A DNA stretch of 10,391 nt from Synura sp. LO234KE (lineage: Eukaryota; Sar; Synurophyceae; Synurales; Mallomonadaceae), in NCBI GenBank assembly GCA_015143735.1, contig VKHC01000644.1, forward strand, positions 1 to 10,391, written 5' to 3'. A program made the translations under genes and the position numbers. Under the pieces are notes generated by a model. It was given only the letters and a program-made list of their open reading frames with translations, ran no database searches and had not been told where the DNA came from. This document shows, one piece after another, positions 7,668 through 10,391 of this stretch. The stretch's first letter is position 1. Each line of letters opens with the position of its first letter.

Positions 7668-8729
7668 TTAGTTCTGAAACGCCTATGAGTACGAAACTGA
7701 TTCTCGACCTTAGAAACACTTGGACGGTGCACCGATTAAATGCTCTAGGTCAAATAGGGTCGGAAAAATTAATACTTCGAAAATTCAAATTTTTATCTCT
7801 TTTAGGATTAAGTTGGCTGGAAGTCTATTTCCAACCCACCGAGAGGACACAAGATAAACCTGCTCTGCTTTTGAAAGTTTCACCAAGAAGCCTGCATGGG
7901 ATTTTTGAAGTTAATTTTCCTTTGAAGCAATCGATATTCGAAGCTTTCGATTCCCGAGTCTTTGGCGGCTGAAACTTTAAAGGTTCAAATAACAAAGATT
8001 TAATATCTTATAGGCTAATTCTGAGTGAAGACTCTCAGAACTGGAGCAGAATAATATTATGACGATGAGTATCGGGATGAAAACCGCCACTCGTTTTCGA
8101 AACTAACCCGTGATTTTGCAACAGCTTAGCTGCTATCACAGTGAGCGCATTTTTTGATACTAACGAGGCGGTGAGTAAGCTGACAAAGATAGTGAGCAAA
8201 TGAAACTTGCCGAATATTAGCCAGCTGTGCCTGCCTATAGTAGTAACCGCTATTACTAGTACCAGCGAAATGTGGACACGACAATTCGTACTCCTACGCA
8301 CCGCAACTGACCTTCGTCGGAAGTGCCAGCGCAGTTCTTATCTATTATGGTAGTTATATTACCATTGGAAGAGCCAGTTTGCTTCGAGGAGCGAGTCACG
8401 AATACTCAGCCCAGGGAGGATGAATCATTCCATCTGCTGGTGTCCAATATTCGCTCAGTGCGCCTACTACTACTAAGATGGGGTACTGTGTTCCGACTCA
8501 CAGTTATTCTCAACAACAAAACGGAATACTACAAAGTAATCGAAAATTGTTTACTTATGTAGCGCAGTAGTTTGTACGAAATTTTGCATGAATCCTCTTT
8601 GAGAATTCGATGAGCGAGTGGACCGAGCGCTTATTGAAATGACACGGAGGCGTGGATGCTAGTGCATGACAATTTGCCGAAACCTTCAGAATAACGAAAA
8701 TTCAAATTCAAAACTGTTCGCACTATCTA
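7668..8729. other. Degenerate stretch with ambiguous coding-like frames
   Basis: 7740-8000 is AT-rich, with a plus-strand 95-codon frame (7685-7972) and protein-like text on the opposite strand. 8000-8562 is less AT-rich. There a plus-strand 79-codon frame (8323-8562) competes with minus-strand text such as VGTQYPILVVVGALSEYW (about 8500-8445) and GYYYRQAQLANIRQVSFAHY (about 8240-8180), which sit in different frames broken by stops. The minus-strand text could be an upstream continuation of the broken gene at 6672-7667. It could equally be random, because both strands look similar. I annotate no gene here. 8563-8729 holds nothing I can identify. Confidence 0.35.
7725..7736 (+). repeat. Solo match to the copy B terminal repeat
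   Basis: GGTGCACCGAT (7726-7736) equals 11 bases of the copy B right end, and CGGTGCACCG (7725-7734) is itself a palindrome. No further element sequence follows on either side, so this may be a relic end or a coincidence. Confidence 0.25.
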
Positions 8730-8735
8730 TTTATT
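8730..8735 (-). terminator. Polyadenylation signal AATAAA of the phosphatase gene
   Basis: The plus strand reads TTTATT here, giving AATAAA on the coding (minus) strand about 18 bases after the TAG stop at 8755-8753. This is a canonical eukaryotic poly(A) signal in a plausible position and implies a very short 3' untranslated region. Confidence 0.55.
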
Positions 8736-8752
8736 CAGTGTAAATGGCATAT

Positions 8753-10391
8753 CTAAACCCCAACGGCGGCAGTTCCCGACGGAGGCAGGGGGGCGATCGG
8801 CACCTCTCGCCCTTGATGTATCTTGAGCAGCAAGTCCCTGGCCGAATAAGTGCTCATGGAGCTCATCGCAGAGGACCTGCTCGACTCGTCCATGTCTTGC
8901 TGCCTTCCATGACCACCTCCGCGTTCGCTGCTCTGTTCGTCTCCTACGTCCTGTGCCACACCATTCTCACTAATCCCATTTCCATGTTTCTCAGAGTCCC
9001 CCAAACTGCGACTATCACGAGCGCGAGACAACAATCCCTGTTGCCTACGATCGCCCCTCCTCAGTCCATCTTCCTCTGCACCGCCTCCGGCATTCACGGT
9101 ACCATCCAAAAGCATGCATCCATCGTAATAATTCGAAGCGATGGCCTCTAATGTGAACTCTCTTTCTCCTCGTAGCTTGTCAACTGTAGTGACGATGAAC
9201 ACGGTACCCACCAAAGCGGTTACGCAGAGCAGTGCTTTACTGAGCATTGTAAAGGTCCCATCAGAGTAGAGCCATTTCAAAGGACCTTCACTCTGCGTCG
9301 ATCGCGCAGTGTCATCTGTCTCCGGAGGTAGCGTATGAAACGTTTGGAATTTCGACAAACGCGTTTCCCTTCTCTTCTGGACGAGGTCCGAGTCCGAGTC
9401 GATCTCGTAAGAATACACCACTTGGTCTGTTATCGCGGGGCAAATAGAGTTTAGTGAAAAGAACGGAAGGGGTATTAAATGTAGGCAAGTATTATGGGAC
9501 AGGCACGCGTGTAGCCTACAGAGTGGGTGTGACCGAACCGTTGTTGAAATCAAACTCCGGCCGTTTCCAGTTCAAATCTACACACTCATACACACAGTAG
9601 ACGCACGGACATACAGCTCACCGTAGATATTGACAAACGCGATGCCCAACGAATCGATGGAGGCACTGAGAACTGCAAAGGCACTGTAGCCCGTGCCACT
9701 CCACTTCAACTCCGCAGTAGAGGCGCTCCTCCCTAAATAGTCCTTCATGGACCCCGCCCCAGCCACGAAATAATCCAAATGGCCATCGCTATTGCAAGAC
9801 GGCGAAGGGATAGCGCGCAGGCAGCACATGTTAACGGAGCAGAACGGTCACACTTCGCTCTACATTGACGATGCAGGTATCAAAAGAGGTAACAGAGTTA
9901 CAATGATGACGTCGTGCGAGCTGAGGCCCGACGAGGACAAGAATCAGAGTAGAAAATGTGTTCTCGAATCATTCACTTCCATTTCGATACAAACATTTCA
10001 TAAAAAGATAAGTTGATCCCGTTACTCAAAGTCAACACTTCGCCCACCTCCCGTACCTCAAATGTTCTGATATGTGATCGTGTCCACAAATGTAGGCATC
10101 CACTCCAAACTCCAGAAGTAACGGCCATAAATACGTTACGAGTTCATCTGTGTCCCCATGTTCTCCGCTGGAGAAGACAGGGTAATGGCCCGCGACAACA
10201 ATCCAATCGATCAGCGTTTCATTCCCGGCGTAGAATTGCGCAGCTAGGGCAGTCTCGAGCATATATCGAATATGGGCGAGTTGGTCTGCTATCCGCTCTG
10301 CTTGCACCTGGGCAGATATACCTCTGGGAATACAGACATATGGCGATGGAATGATTAGAAGCGCTGCCATAGCTGTAGAATTGGTCACGAG
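8753..10391 (-). CDS. Membrane-anchored purple acid phosphatase (TRAP-type metallophosphoesterase), C-terminal part, 3 exons
   Basis: Exons 10391-10057, 9788-9622 and 9426-8753 join in frame to give 391 residues; the N-terminal part lies beyond the right edge. Conserved phosphatase motifs are VAGHYP (residues 66-71; His69) and CGHDH (102-106; His104, His106), matching the VxxH and GHxH blocks whose histidines bind the dinuclear metal centre of purple acid phosphatases. YFVAGAG (118-124) and GIAFVNI (160-166) match the end of the ACP5-type fold. These enzymes hydrolyse phosphate monoesters, usually in secretory or extracellular compartments. The GDxG, GDxxY and GNH motifs are outside the window. 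Odd here: after the catalytic domain comes a linker, one hydrophobic segment (about 229-249, LLCVTALVGTVFIV), then a 142-residue Ser/Arg/Gly/Asp-rich tail ending SARDLLLKIHQG.... This predicts a type I membrane protein with a cytosolic tail. The frame is open at the window edge; a possible acceptor (TCTACAG at about 10378-10372) means the first few residues may be intronic. Confidence 0.9.
9427..9621 (-). other. Intron 2 of the phosphatase gene (195 nt, phase 1)
   Basis: The donor is TACG|GTGAGC, a strong 5' site, and the acceptor is GATAACAG|AC. Joining restores a GAC codon (Asp168) and gives the continuous reading NIY-DQVVYSYEI, as expected for the last strand of the phosphatase domain. Unspliced, exon 2 would run into a stop at 9580-9578. 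A CACTAAACTC sequence about 30 nt before the acceptor could serve as branch site. Confidence 0.8.
9789..10056 (-). other. Intron 1 of the phosphatase gene (268 nt, phase 2)
   Basis: The donor is TTGAG|GTACGG and the acceptor TTGCAATAG|C. Splicing joins AG and C into a serine codon, giving GHDHISEHL-S-DGHLDYFVAGAG, which matches the spacing between GHDH and the SGAG-like block in ACP5-type enzymes. Without splicing the frame stops at 10034-10032. The intron contains a TGACGTC core (9908-9914 on the plus strand), similar to a bZIP/CRE site, of unknown relevance. Confidence 0.8.

Noticed and set aside
7685-7972. Plus-strand 95-codon frame
   Set aside because: Opposite-strand text is equally protein-like, there are no recognisable motifs, and the DNA is AT-rich. 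Kept only as part of the ambiguous stretch.
8744-9151. Plus-strand 135-codon open frame
   Set aside because: It lies wholly antisense to phosphatase exon 3, which is supported by splice phase, domain continuity and a membrane segment. The plus frame is a shadow of that GC-rich exon.
9908-9914. CRE-like TGACGTC site as a regulatory element
   Set aside because: A single 7-base match inside an intron, with no neighbouring sites.
9792-10354. Plus-strand open frames opposite the phosphatase exon 1 and intron 1
   Set aside because: Antisense to the GHYP/GHDH exon, with no motif of their own.
1-10391. tRNA, rRNA or CRISPR features
   Set aside because: No tRNA arm consensus or cloverleaf was found, no rRNA-like conserved stretches, and the repeats present are neither regularly spaced short repeats nor accompanied by cas genes.

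Overview
The window looks like nuclear DNA from a unicellular or algal eukaryote. The evidence is one intron-containing gene with GT..AG introns in the right phases, an AATAAA polyadenylation signal just behind its stop, and long AT-rich non-coding stretches with degenerate dispersed repeats. There are no operons or ribosome-binding sites. A tartrate-resistant-type acid phosphatase with a C-terminal membrane anchor would suit a stramenopile (diatom, oomycete or relative), but the lineage is inferred weakly.

Layout, left to right. (1) 1-137, minus strand: the first 45 codons of a protein gene that runs off the left edge. It has an in-frame stop upstream of the ATG and a TATA-like box. (2) 138-1180: AT-rich, no convincing gene. 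(3) 1182-1999 and 3401-4725: two diverged, same-orientation copies (A and B) of one non-autonomous element. Copy B is bounded by 20-bp terminal inverted repeats, and both copies carry an internal ~65-bp tandem array. A cluster of short palindromes (2801-2962) lies between them. (4) 4726-5865: AT-rich, with direct repeats, one pair at an exact 146-bp period. (5) 5880-6410: a GC-rich island with a hairpin and a 137-codon open frame of unknown status. (6) 6672-7667, minus strand: what looks like a broken protein gene, read as coding-like blocks with at least four frame changes and several stops. (7) 7668-8729: more degenerate sequence, strand and status unresolved. (8) 8753-10391, minus strand: three exons encoding the C-terminal 391 residues of a purple acid phosphatase / metallophosphoesterase with a single transmembrane segment and a 142-residue hydrophilic tail. 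Its 5' part lies beyond the right edge.

The two confident genes are both truncated by the window and face the same way. Nothing suggests a shared pathway. The material between them reads as a transposon- and pseudogene-rich intergenic region, and I see no multi-gene system such as a defence island, biosynthetic cluster or CRISPR array.
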